Shown here piece after piece: positions 9,085-17,491 of a DNA stretch of 43,596 bases. The stretch spans positions 1 through 43,596 of the forward strand of contig JAEWSZ010000120.1 in assembly GCA_023397905.1 (NCBI GenBank), given 5' to 3'. The position numbers and the translations under genes are program-made. Every line of letters begins with the position of its first letter. Positions within the stretch are counted from its first letter, which is position 1. The notes below the pieces were generated by a model that saw only the letters and a list, made by a program, of their open reading frames with translations, was not told the origin of the DNA and made no database searches. This DNA comes from Bacillota bacterium (GTDB taxonomy: Bacteria; Bacillota; Clostridia; Acetivibrionales; DSM-1351).

Positions 9085-10218
9085 TTAGTATTGCGTGGGC
9101 TTTTTGCGGGTTATTCTCTGAAAGTGTGTAAAAAAGTTGTTGTAATTGTTATAGCCTACCGCCTCCGCTATGTCGCTCAGCTTCATGCCGGAGGCTTTGA
9201 TCAGCTCCACGGCTTTTTCAATCCTGAGGCGGTGCTGGTATTCATTTATACCGCAGCCGAACTGCTTGCAGAAGGCATCCCCCAGATGTCCTGCCTCCAT
9301 AAACACCATGTCTGCCAGGGATGCTACGCTGAGCTCCCTGTCAAAATTTTTTTCGATATATGACTTTACTTCATACAGATAGCTGCGGGAGTTTTTTCTC
9401 CTGCCCTCCAGCATTAAGCTGATAGACTGGGAAAGAATGCCGGTTATATAACTTTTCAGCCTTGCCATATCCCAATTCCCCGTTTTCCCCGAGGGCAGCA
9501 CCGTGTTGAGCTTTACATTTCTTTCAAAAGCTATGCGCAATATGTGATAGACGTAGCTGTTTACTATTACGCAGGCATCCTGCAGACCTATGTCTTTTGC
9601 TTCAAAAAAAGCAAACAGCTCCTCTATAAGTTTTTCCGCCTCCTGGTAATTCATCAGCTTGAGAGCCGCCGTCAGTTCTTCGTCAAAGCCGTCTCTTACC
9701 GGCTTCCACCATGTTCCGGCCTTTTCTTCCATATGGCCTGTATTGCCCGTATTGTCCATTGCGGCTTCCTGTGGCCACAGGCCCCGGTTTTTTTTGAAGG
9801 CTTCGATATCCGCCCGGGAAAAACCATAGCCTGTGAGAAATTTCTCATCCAGCCTGTTTTTTATCTTGCGCAAGACAGAAATTATCTCATCCTTGTCAAG
9901 GGGTTTGAGCAGATAGTGGCATACCTGGTGCCGCATGGCTTCCTGGGCATATGCAAAATCGGAATAGCCGCTTAAAATCACAAACTCCATGTCCGTATTC
10001 AGCCTGCGCACCTCGCTGATAAGCTCCAGACCGTTTTTTACCGGCATGCGTATATCGGTTATAATCAAATGGGGCTGCAGCTCTTCAAGTTTCAGAAGAG
10101 CTTCCTGCCCGTCGGAGGATTCGCCGCACAGCTCAAAATCGAGCTCGCTCCACGGTATCATAATCTTCAGTCCTTCAAGTACCGACGGTTCATCGTCAAC
10201 TACAAATGCCTTAAACAT
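9085..10218 (-). CDS. Second, shorter AraC-type response regulator
   Basis: This 377-residue protein starts almost identically to the 529-residue regulator (VDDEPSVLEGL, phospho-acceptor D55 in TDIRMP), which makes it a paralogue. Its central region is only about 150 residues. The C-terminal AraC domain (about 275-377) shows ELSVASLADMVFM and LSDIAEAVGYNNYNNFFTHFQ. It is convergent with the histidine kinase gene and has no kinase of its own nearby, so it may share that kinase or respond to one elsewhere. The GAPDH gene lies upstream on the same strand, about 98 bp away, and may be in the same transcription unit. Confidence 0.9.
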   Translation of the reverse strand: MFKAFVVDDEPSVLEGLKIMIPWSELDFELCGESSDGQEALLKLEELQPHLIITDIRMPVKNGLELISEVRRLNTDMEFVILSGYSDFAYAQEAMRHQVCHYLLKPLDKDEIISVLRKIKNRLDEKFLTGYGFSRADIEAFKKNRGLWPQEAAMDNTGNTGHMEEKAGTWWKPVRDGFDEELTAALKLMNYQEAEKLIEELFAFFEAKDIGLQDACVIVNSYVYHILRIAFERNVKLNTVLPSGKTGNWDMARLKSYITGILSQSISLMLEGRRKNSRSYLYEVKSYIEKNFDRELSVASLADMVFMEAGHLGDAFCKQFGCGINEYQHRLRIEKAVELIKASGMKLSDIAEAVGYNNYNNFFTHFQRITRKKPTQY

Positions 10219-10316
10219 TGTGCGGCCACCTCCGACTTACAATTCATAACCCTTGATATAAATTTATACCATTACATTTTAAAATTCAACTAAAAAATAT
10301 AAGTGCCGCCTTTCTT

Positions 10317-11333
10317 CTATATTCCTTTTTCCGCCACAAACACCGCCAGGTCGGCATATCTGTTGGAAAAGCCCCATTCATTGTCGTACCAGGATACCAC
10401 CTTTACCATATTGTCTTCAATGACCATTGTTGACAATGCGTCCACTGTGGAGGAAGCCGGATCACCCTTGTAGTCAATGGAAACCAGTGGTTCTTCGGAA
10501 TAATTTAGGATGCCCTTCATGTTTCCGCCTGCGGCCTCCTTAAATGCGGCATTCACCTGCTCCTTTGTCACCGTCTTTCCCACTTCCACCACCAGGTCCA
10601 CAACAGATACATCCGAGGTGGGGACTCTGTATGCGAAGCCGTTGAGCCTGCCGTCCAGCTCGGGGATCACCAGCCCGATAGCCTTAGCTGCGCCTGATTT
10701 GGTTGGGATTATGGACATTGCCGCGGCTCTGGCTCTCCGCAAATCGCTGTGGGGCAGGTCCAGGATTTTCTGGTCGTTTGTATATGAATGGACCGTGGTC
10801 ATCAGGCCTTTGATTATCCCGAAATTGTCATTCAGCACTTTAGCCAGCGGAGCCAGGCAGTTTGTAGTGCAGGAGGCGTTTGATATTATATTGTGAAGAG
10901 ACGGGTCGTACTTATCCTCATTTACGCCCAGTACTATAGTTATATCCTCTTTTGTGGCAGGGGCCGATATGAGAACCTTCTTGGCTCCGCCCTTTGTGAT
11001 GTGGACTTCGGCTTTCTCCCTTTTTGTGAACAGGCCGGTGGATTCGAGCACTATTTCCACTCCACGTTCCTTCCAGTTGATGTTTCCCGGATCTCTTTCA
11101 GCCAGGATCTCGATCCTTTTGCCGTTGATCACAAGAGCGTTTTCAACCGCTTCAACAGTTCCGCCAAACTTTCCGAATACGGAATCGTATTTCAGCAGAT
11201 GGGCAAGGGTGGGAGCATCGGTCAGGTCATTGATAGCCACCACCTCCAGCTCCTTTGAATATTTCTCTTCAATTACCTTGAAGGTATTTCTTCCGATTCT
11301 TCCAAATCCATTGATACCAATTTTTACACTCAT
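10317..11333 (-). CDS. gap: Glyceraldehyde-3-phosphate dehydrogenase (NAD-type)
   Basis: This is a complete 338-residue class I GAPDH, converting glyceraldehyde-3-phosphate to 1,3-bisphosphoglycerate in glycolysis. It has the Rossmann motif INGFGRIGR, NAD-preferring NDLTD, the catalytic Cys in ASCTTNC, the catalytic-His stretch TVHSYTNDQ and the C-terminal WYDNEWGFSNR. The start at 11333 (MSVKIGING) has a GGAG site 6 nt upstream; a start seven codons earlier is in frame but lacks a site. It is not followed by pgk or tpi as in the usual glycolytic operon, so it may be an extra copy. A LysR gene is divergent from it 156 bp away. Confidence 0.97.
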   Translation of the reverse strand: MSVKIGINGFGRIGRNTFKVIEEKYSKELEVVAINDLTDAPTLAHLLKYDSVFGKFGGTVEAVENALVINGKRIEILAERDPGNINWKERGVEIVLESTGLFTKREKAEVHITKGGAKKVLISAPATKEDITIVLGVNEDKYDPSLHNIISNASCTTNCLAPLAKVLNDNFGIIKGLMTTVHSYTNDQKILDLPHSDLRRARAAAMSIIPTKSGAAKAIGLVIPELDGRLNGFAYRVPTSDVSVVDLVVEVGKTVTKEQVNAAFKEAAGGNMKGILNYSEEPLVSIDYKGDPASSTVDALSTMVIEDNMVKVVSWYDNEWGFSNRYADLAVFVAEKGI

Positions 11334-11419
11334 GTTTTTCTCCTTTTCCGGCACAGGGCCGGGTATTGAAATACTTTTATTTCCCCTGTCCTGTTCCTCA
11401 TGATTTTTACTACAGTTTT

Positions 11420-11439
11420 ATTATATTATCTGATATAAT
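11420..11439. promoter_or_regulatory. AT-rich inverted repeat, candidate LysR operator
   Basis: ATTATAT (11420-11426) and ATATAAT (11433-11439) form a perfect inverted repeat with a 6-bp centre and contain a T-N11-A pattern. It lies between the divergent gap and LysR genes, where LysR-family proteins usually bind to control both genes. AT-rich palindromes also occur by chance, and the right arm could be part of a -10 element. Confidence 0.35.
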
Positions 11440-11489
11440 ATAAATAAAATGCATATTAAACATATTTGCTATAAACGGAGGTTATATTA

Positions 11490-12383
11490 ATGAATCTCGA
11501 ATTATATAAGGCATTTTATTATACGGCCAAACACGGCAACGTCTCCCGGGCTTCTGAGCAGCTTTATATAACTCAGCCCGCAGTTAGCAGGTCTATCCGG
11601 CAGCTGGAGGACGCGCTGAAATGCCCCCTGTTTTTCAGGACCTCAAAGGGTGTGAAGCTGACTCCTGAAGGGGAGATATTGTATAAATATGTTGAGCAGG
11701 CCTTCAATTTTATAGCCGCAGGCGAAAGCAAAATAAACGATGTAAAAAATTTAACCGTGGGCGAGGTGAGGATCGGCGTAAGCGACACCATTTGCAAATA
11801 TTATCTCATTCCGTATCTGAAGCTATTCAAGACCCTGCATCCCGGCATAAAGATACGCGCCATCTGCCCTACTACACCGGGGATCATCAGCCTTCTGAAA
11901 AACGGGAAAATTGATTTCGGCATTATAAACCTGCCCTATACCGACGACCAGCTGAACTTCCAGAATATAATAAAGGTCCAGGACTGCTTCGTCACCGGCC
12001 GGAAGTACCAGTATTTAAGCCGGAAGCTGCAGCCGCTGGACGAAATTGTGAAGCATCCGCTGATCTTGCTTGAAAAGAGCAGCAACTCCAGAATATTCAT
12101 TGATGAATATTTTAAATCCAATTCCCTGTCCGTCACTCCGGACTTTGAACTGGGAAATATGGACCTGCTCATGCAGTTTGCGAAGTATGATTTCGGCATC
12201 GCCTGCGTCATAAGAAATTTTATAGAAGATGAGCTGGATGCTGGCAGGCTGTTTGAGATCAAACCCATTGAGAAAATCCCCCGGAGAAATATAGGGGTCA
12301 CCTGGCTGAAAAACGTGCCGCTGTCCTCTGCTGCCAAGGTGCTGATCAGCAATCTGGATTATCTGGAAACCTCGGAAATATAG
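11490..12383 (+). CDS. LysR-family transcriptional regulator
   Basis: This 297-residue regulator has the LysR winged helix-turn-helix at about residues 1-60 (FYYTAKHGNVSRASEQLYIT, QPAVSRSIRQLE) and a linker helix. The substrate-binding domain starts near residue 90 (GEVRIGVSDTICKYYLIPYLKLF). The ATG has a GGAGG site. It is divergent from gap, so it may control that gene, itself, or the hydrolase downstream. The effector cannot be read from sequence. Confidence 0.93.
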   Translation: MNLELYKAFYYTAKHGNVSRASEQLYITQPAVSRSIRQLEDALKCPLFFRTSKGVKLTPEGEILYKYVEQAFNFIAAGESKINDVKNLTVGEVRIGVSDTICKYYLIPYLKLFKTLHPGIKIRAICPTTPGIISLLKNGKIDFGIINLPYTDDQLNFQNIIKVQDCFVTGRKYQYLSRKLQPLDEIVKHPLILLEKSSNSRIFIDEYFKSNSLSVTPDFELGNMDLLMQFAKYDFGIACVIRNFIEDELDAGRLFEIKPIEKIPRRNIGVTWLKNVPLSSAAKVLISNLDYLETSEI

Positions 12384-12464
12384 AAACCTCCGGAAGGCCA
12401 GGAATATACTGACACCGCCGTTTTATTGCGTCCACGCCGGCATCCGTAGTATAATGAAGGGGTT

Positions 12465-12514
12465 AGTATACTGCCCATGGCATGTGGGATCAGCGTCGGC
12501 AGTGTACTTTTTTT
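12465..12514 (+). terminator. Intrinsic terminator after the LysR gene
   Basis: AGTATACTGCC (12465-12475) pairs with GGCAGTGTACT (12498-12508) with one G-T wobble, followed by seven T (12508-12514). It ends LysR transcription ahead of the hydrolase gene. A perfect TATAAT at 12450-12455 lies just upstream of the hairpin. Confidence 0.7.
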
Positions 12515-12548
12515 ATAAAGGGTCCAATCTTTAAGGGGGGAGGTTGTC

Positions 12549-13556
12549 ATGAAAATGCTTCTGAAGCTTTTTATCATTGTGTTTGTATTTATTCTCATAA
12601 CGGATATCGCCGGCAGCTTTTATTTTTATAATATGTCGGTAGCCCGTACAAAGAAGGATTTTCTCGCAAACGACACCGCCCTGCAAAATACTGCCCGGAC
12701 GCAGGAAATTGCCTCGGACAGTATCCCGTCCGACGCCCTCCCCGTAAATGCAAAATTGTACAGCACCGTTCAGGAAGAACAGGTTGAAATAGATTGGTTC
12801 AACAAGCAGCCCTATGAAGAAGTCGGCATAAAGTCTGAGGACGGCCTGAATCTGGTGGGCTATTATCTGGAAGCTCAGACGCCCTCCCCCAAGACAGCTA
12901 TTCTGGCTCACGGCTATGCCTCCCAGGGAACCTATATGGGTTCATATGCCAAGATTTATTATGATCTGGGTTATAATGTGCTTCTCCCCGACGACAGAGG
13001 CCACGGGAAAAGTGACGGCGATTATATCGGCTTTGGCTGGGCCGACCGGAAAGATTACCTCAAATGGATCGATTATATTACGGACAGGGTTGGAAAAACT
13101 TCCGAAATAGTGCTCCACGGGGTCTCCATGGGCGGGGCCACAGTGCTGATGACCGGCGGCGAAGATCTCCCGGCCAATGTAAAGGCAATTGTTTCGGATT
13201 GCGCCTACACCTCCGTATGGGATGAGCTGGAATACCAGCTTAAAAGGATGTATCATTTACCGGCCTTTCCCGTTCTGGACAGCACAAGCCTGCTTTCAAA
13301 AATACGGGTTGGATTTTCCTTTAAGGAAGCCTCGGCCCTTGAACAGGTGAAAAACATCCAAATTCCCACTCTGTTTATTCATGGCAGCGCCGACGAGTTT
13401 GTGCCCACCTATATGGTAAACCGGCTCTATGAAGCCTGCAACAGCCCCAAGGAACTGATGATCGTGCCCGGCGCGGGCCACGGCACCTCCTTTGACACAG
13501 ATGCGTCCGGATACAAGGCCAAAATACGGGAATTCACAGCAAAATACGTGGGCTGA
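12549..13556 (+). CDS. Membrane-anchored alpha/beta hydrolase
   Basis: This 335-residue protein starts with a hydrophobic segment (about 4-28, LLKLFIIVFVFILITDIAGSFYFY) with no clear cleavage site, so it is probably membrane-anchored with the enzyme outside. The hydrolase fold begins near HGYASQG (oxyanion region). The nucleophile is S193 in HGVSMGG, the acid is in GSADEFVP, and the His is in GAGHGT. Such proteins belong to the serine aminopeptidase S33/esterase-like group; the substrate is unknown. The ribosome-binding site GGGGGGAGG lies just before the ATG. It stands alone, with a terminator upstream and a convergent exporter operon downstream. Confidence 0.87.
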   Translation: MKMLLKLFIIVFVFILITDIAGSFYFYNMSVARTKKDFLANDTALQNTARTQEIASDSIPSDALPVNAKLYSTVQEEQVEIDWFNKQPYEEVGIKSEDGLNLVGYYLEAQTPSPKTAILAHGYASQGTYMGSYAKIYYDLGYNVLLPDDRGHGKSDGDYIGFGWADRKDYLKWIDYITDRVGKTSEIVLHGVSMGGATVLMTGGEDLPANVKAIVSDCAYTSVWDELEYQLKRMYHLPAFPVLDSTSLLSKIRVGFSFKEASALEQVKNIQIPTLFIHGSADEFVPTYMVNRLYEACNSPKELMIVPGAGHGTSFDTDASGYKAKIREFTAKYVG

Positions 13557-13682
13557 GGGGCCGGAACCCATTGATTCCAAGTTGTCCTCGCGTACAATTC
13601 ATGTCTCCCGTATTCCGGCCTCTAAACTCCTGCATTCTGCCTTTAAGGTTTCTCCTGAATCCTCACTCCTGCACTCCTGAAT

Positions 13683-15476
13683 TTACGGTCCCACGGCCTC
13701 AGGCTTCTTGGCCAGCTGCAGCCTGTAAAGCCTGCTGTATATGCCTCCCGCTTCCAGCAGCTCCGTATGGCAGCCCATTTCCTTTATATGCCCCTTGTGT
13801 ATCACGATGATCTTGTCGGCATTCCTTATGGTGGAAAGTCTGTGAGCGATGATAATGGAGGTCCTGCCCCTGGTGATTTTGGACATGGCGTTTTGTATTA
13901 TTATTTCAGTTTCCGTATCTATGTTGGCAGTGGCTTCATCCAGCACAAGAATGGACGGCTTGAAGGCCACCGCCCTGGCAAAGGATATGAGCTGCCTCTG
14001 CCCCGCCGAAAAGGTGCAGCCACGCTCTCTGACCGTTTCCTCATACTTGCCGGGAAGCTGCTCTATAAAGCTGTCGGCATTTACATACCGCACCGCTTCC
14101 ACTATTTCCTCTTCGGTGATCCCGCTGTTGTTCAGCCTTATATTGAACCTGATATCCCCGGTAAAGAGGAATACATCCTGCAATACCACGGCGATTTGCC
14201 TTCTCAGATCCAGCAGGTTGTATTTCCTTATATCTTTTCCGTCCAGCAGTATCTCACCCTTCTGTATGTCATAAAATCTTGCCAGAAGGCTTATTATTGT
14301 AGACTTGCCCGATCCTGTGGCGCCTACGAAGGCAACGGTCTCTCCCGGAGTTATTTTGAAGCTCACATCCTTCAGCACCCAATCCTCATCGTTGTATGCA
14401 AACCAGACGTTTTTGAATTCCACCTCTCCCTTTAATTCCTTTACGGGCAGGCCTTCGTTTATATCCTCCTGCACATCCACCGTATCAAGTATTTCAAATA
14501 TTCTCCCCGAGGACACTATGGCGGACTGGATGGTGGTATACTGCTCCGAGATGGTGCTTATGGGTTCGAAAAACTGTTTTATGTACGTGATAAAAGCATA
14601 CAGCACGCCTATCTCGAGAGCGCTGTCCATTATCCTGCCGGTGCAGAAATAAATAAGCACCGCAATGGTAAGATTGTTTATTATGTCAACAAGGGGCCTG
14701 CTGAAGCTGTTCAATATGATCTCCCTGAAGCTGAACTTGAAATACTCGTTGTCAAGCCCCGCAAGCTCGTCATATTTTTCCTTTTCCCTGTGAAATATCT
14801 GCACCAGCTTCATTCCCGATATATTTTCCGCAAGGAAGCCGTTTATTTTGGCAATCATGCCCTTCATCTTCACAAAGTTTTTTCTGGCCGCGATCCTGTA
14901 AATAACCGTGGCAAGTACTATCAGGGGTATACAGCTGATACTTACCAGCATCAGCCGGAAATCCATTACCGCCATTGTAGCGACTATTCCTATTACCATT
15001 ACCGAATCCCTGAAAATATTTACAATCACTCCTGAAAAAAGGTCGTTAAGCGCCTCCACATCATTGGTTACCCTGGTCAGTATCCTTCCCGTGGAGTTCT
15101 TGTCAAAGAAAGACATGGACATATGCTGGATGTGGGAAAATAATTTGTTTCTTATGTTAAACATTATTTTCTGCCCTATATACGTCAGCATGTAATTCTG
15201 GATATATCCGAACACCGCTCCTATGACCACTATCACAAAATATATTATACCCATGGTAGTGAGTACTGCCCTGTCGTCGTTTCCCACCGAGATATATCCG
15301 TCTATAACATATTTTATAATATAAGGCTTCAGCAATACGGTGGCATTTATTATAAGCACAAAAACCAGGCTTAACAGGAGCATTGGCACATGGGGCCTGA
15401 AGTATCCCATAAGCCTGAAAAACTGGAATTTCCCGCCTTTCACTCCGAATTCATCCTTTGATATATCAGCACTCAT
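13683..15476 (-). CDS. Heterodimeric ABC exporter subunit with full catalytic Glu (YheH/BmrD-like)
   Basis: This 597-residue half-transporter has six membrane helices (about 20-320) and a nucleotide-binding domain with Walker A GATGSGKST, Q-loop VLQDVFLF, Walker B ILVLDEAT (catalytic Glu present) and H-loop AHRLST. The ABC signature is degenerate (FSAGQ instead of LSGGQ). Its partner, whose gene overlaps by 4 bp upstream, has the reverse defect. That is the asymmetric pattern of heterodimeric type IV exporters such as TM287/288 and BmrCD, which export drugs or peptides. The ATG overlaps the partner's stop, so translation is probably coupled. Confidence 0.93.
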   Translation of the reverse strand: MSADISKDEFGVKGGKFQFFRLMGYFRPHVPMLLLSLVFVLIINATVLLKPYIIKYVIDGYISVGNDDRAVLTTMGIIYFVIVVIGAVFGYIQNYMLTYIGQKIMFNIRNKLFSHIQHMSMSFFDKNSTGRILTRVTNDVEALNDLFSGVIVNIFRDSVMVIGIVATMAVMDFRLMLVSISCIPLIVLATVIYRIAARKNFVKMKGMIAKINGFLAENISGMKLVQIFHREKEKYDELAGLDNEYFKFSFREIILNSFSRPLVDIINNLTIAVLIYFCTGRIMDSALEIGVLYAFITYIKQFFEPISTISEQYTTIQSAIVSSGRIFEILDTVDVQEDINEGLPVKELKGEVEFKNVWFAYNDEDWVLKDVSFKITPGETVAFVGATGSGKSTIISLLARFYDIQKGEILLDGKDIRKYNLLDLRRQIAVVLQDVFLFTGDIRFNIRLNNSGITEEEIVEAVRYVNADSFIEQLPGKYEETVRERGCTFSAGQRQLISFARAVAFKPSILVLDEATANIDTETEIIIQNAMSKITRGRTSIIIAHRLSTIRNADKIIVIHKGHIKEMGCHTELLEAGGIYSRLYRLQLAKKPEAVGP

Positions 15477-17275
15477 AATTTTCCTCCTTGCACGCTGGCT
15501 TCCTGAATAGGCTCTTCCTGGGAATTCTGAGAATTATACAGCTTGAAATAGCTGCCCTTCAATTCCATCAGCTGTTTATGCGTTCCTCTTTCGACTATTC
15601 TTCCATTGTCCATAAAAATAATCTCGTCGGCATGCATTACAGTGGATATACGGTGTGATATGATTATGCCGGTACGGCTTTTCAGTACATCCCTTATATT
15701 ATTCAAAATGACTTCTTCCGTTCTGGTGTCAACGGCGGAAAGGCTGTCGTCCAGAATCAGTATGGATGGATCTTTTATGAGGGCCCTTGCTATGGAAACC
15801 CTTTGCTTCTGACCGCCCGACAGGGTCGTTCCCCGCTCCCCTATAACAGTGTCAAAGCCGTCCTGAAATTCCATAATGCTGTCATAGATGGCTGAAAGCT
15901 TTGAAACTTCCTCTATTTCCTCATCGGTATGTATGGGTCTGAAAAACTCAATATTGTTTCTGATTGTCGTAGAGAACAGAAAATTGTCCTGAGGCACGTA
16001 TCCTATGCACTCTCTCAACATATCCGCGGGTATCCTGTTTATATCCGTCCCGTCTATAAAGATATGCCCGTCCTCCACATCAAACAGTTTAAGCAGCAGG
16101 TTGATCAAGGTGGTCTTTCCGCTGCCGGTTTTCCCCAGAATACCCAGGGTCTTGCCCCGTTCCAGCTTTATATTTATATTTTTAATAGCTTTTCTGCGGG
16201 ATTCGGGATAGAAGAAGCTGAGATTTTTGATTTCTATATGGCCTTTTATTTCACACAATTCCTCAGTACTGCCGCTCCCCTCCTCATTTTCAAAAGCGGG
16301 GGAAACGCTGAAGATTTCATTGAGCCTCCTGTAGGAGGCAATGCCCCTCTGCCAGGTCTCTATTATTTTGCTTATATTCATGACAGGCCCCATTACCGTT
16401 ATCATGTATGTATTAAAAGCCACATAATCTCCCAGTGAAATAGTACCCTCAATTACCAGGCGGCTTCCGTATATTATAAAAAATAAAAAGCTGAAACCGA
16501 AACAGATTTGTGCGCTGGGCCCCATTATTGAGGAAACCTGGGTCAGCTTCATCTGGGTATCAACCCTGGCCTGGCTGTATTTCAGGAAGTTCTGCACCTC
16601 TTCCTTTTCCTGCGCAAAAGCCTTTATTACTCTTATGCCCGAAAGATTTTCCTGGACCTTGTCTGAAATATCCGCAAAAGCTTCCTGGACTTTTTTAAAT
16701 CTTTCACGGATCAGCTTTCCCACCCACAGCATTATTACCGCCGCTATGGGAATGGGCGCCAGGGCCATGACCGTGAGGATCGGATTTATGGTCCTGGACA
16801 TAAACATTATTGAAACAAGGCTTATGGTTATGCCGTCCAGGGCCTGAACAAAGCCTCCTCCGAACATGAACCGTACCGCCTGTATGTCGTTGATGGCATA
16901 AGCCACCAGGTCTCCCGTCTTGTGATGGCTGTAGAAATCCACCGGAAGGGTCTGAAGGTGCCTGAAGAGATTGTCTCTCAGATAACACTCCACCGTCCTG
17001 CAATTTCCTATTAAAAGGTAGCGCCATATATATTTCAGCACGAATACCAGAATAATTACTCCCAGCATCAGCAGCACGTATTTATATATCTGCTCCCGGG
17101 GCATATCCCGCCTGTCCAGCCCATCCGTTATAATCCCAAGTATTTTAGGGATAGTCATGGCGCTGAAGGAACATGCCAGCAGTATGACTATGCCTAAAAT
17201 GTAGCTTTTGATATGTTCCTTGATAAAATCAATCAACAATTGCTTTCCTTTAGCCGACTGTTTTTCCTCTTTCAT
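15473..17275 (-). CDS. Heterodimeric ABC exporter subunit with degenerate Walker B (YheI/BmrC-like)
   Basis: This is a 600-residue half-transporter from the ATG at 17275 (MKEEKQS), which has a GGAGG site 4 nt upstream; the longer in-frame start at 17329 has none. It carries six membrane helices, Walker A GKTGSGKTT, Q-loop VPQDNFLF, an intact LSGGQ signature and H-loop SHRIST. The Walker B reads ILILDDSLS, with Asp replacing the catalytic Glu, so this subunit supplies the degenerate ATP site. With the downstream 597-residue subunit it forms one exporter. An orphan peptide-binding-protein gene is divergent across a 216-bp AT-rich region. Confidence 0.93.
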   Translation of the reverse strand: MKEEKQSAKGKQLLIDFIKEHIKSYILGIVILLACSFSAMTIPKILGIITDGLDRRDMPREQIYKYVLLMLGVIILVFVLKYIWRYLLIGNCRTVECYLRDNLFRHLQTLPVDFYSHHKTGDLVAYAINDIQAVRFMFGGGFVQALDGITISLVSIMFMSRTINPILTVMALAPIPIAAVIMLWVGKLIRERFKKVQEAFADISDKVQENLSGIRVIKAFAQEKEEVQNFLKYSQARVDTQMKLTQVSSIMGPSAQICFGFSFLFFIIYGSRLVIEGTISLGDYVAFNTYMITVMGPVMNISKIIETWQRGIASYRRLNEIFSVSPAFENEEGSGSTEELCEIKGHIEIKNLSFFYPESRRKAIKNINIKLERGKTLGILGKTGSGKTTLINLLLKLFDVEDGHIFIDGTDINRIPADMLRECIGYVPQDNFLFSTTIRNNIEFFRPIHTDEEIEEVSKLSAIYDSIMEFQDGFDTVIGERGTTLSGGQKQRVSIARALIKDPSILILDDSLSAVDTRTEEVILNNIRDVLKSRTGIIISHRISTVMHADEIIFMDNGRIVERGTHKQLMELKGSYFKLYNSQNSQEEPIQEASVQGGKL

Positions 17276-17355
17276 TTTGCCTCCATACCCTTCAATTGAT
17301 TTTAGAATTATATATTTAACAGTATACATTTTAAAATGGACATTTTTATTCTTTT

Positions 17356-17384
17356 AATATATATTTTTATAAAAAATATATATT
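17356..17384. repeat. AT-only palindrome in the exporter/binding-protein divergent region
   Basis: AATATATATTTTTAT (17356-17370) is followed directly by AAAAAATATATATT (17371-17384), nearly perfect inverted arms made only of A and T. It lies between two divergent genes. It could be an operator, or simply low-complexity promoter DNA. Confidence 0.3.
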
Positions 17385-17491
17385 TCATATCGCTTTTCTA
17401 GGAAAATGAGCTTTAATTTCTGGCAATATCATGGTAAAATAACATTTATTAGGCTGGTAACTTATTAATTTTTCAGGAAGGGATCTACAAC

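Noticed and set aside
13767..14435. Plus-strand ORF of 222 codons over the ABC exporter gene
   Set aside because: Antisense to the nucleotide-binding domain, whose Walker, signature and H-loop motifs are intact on the minus strand.
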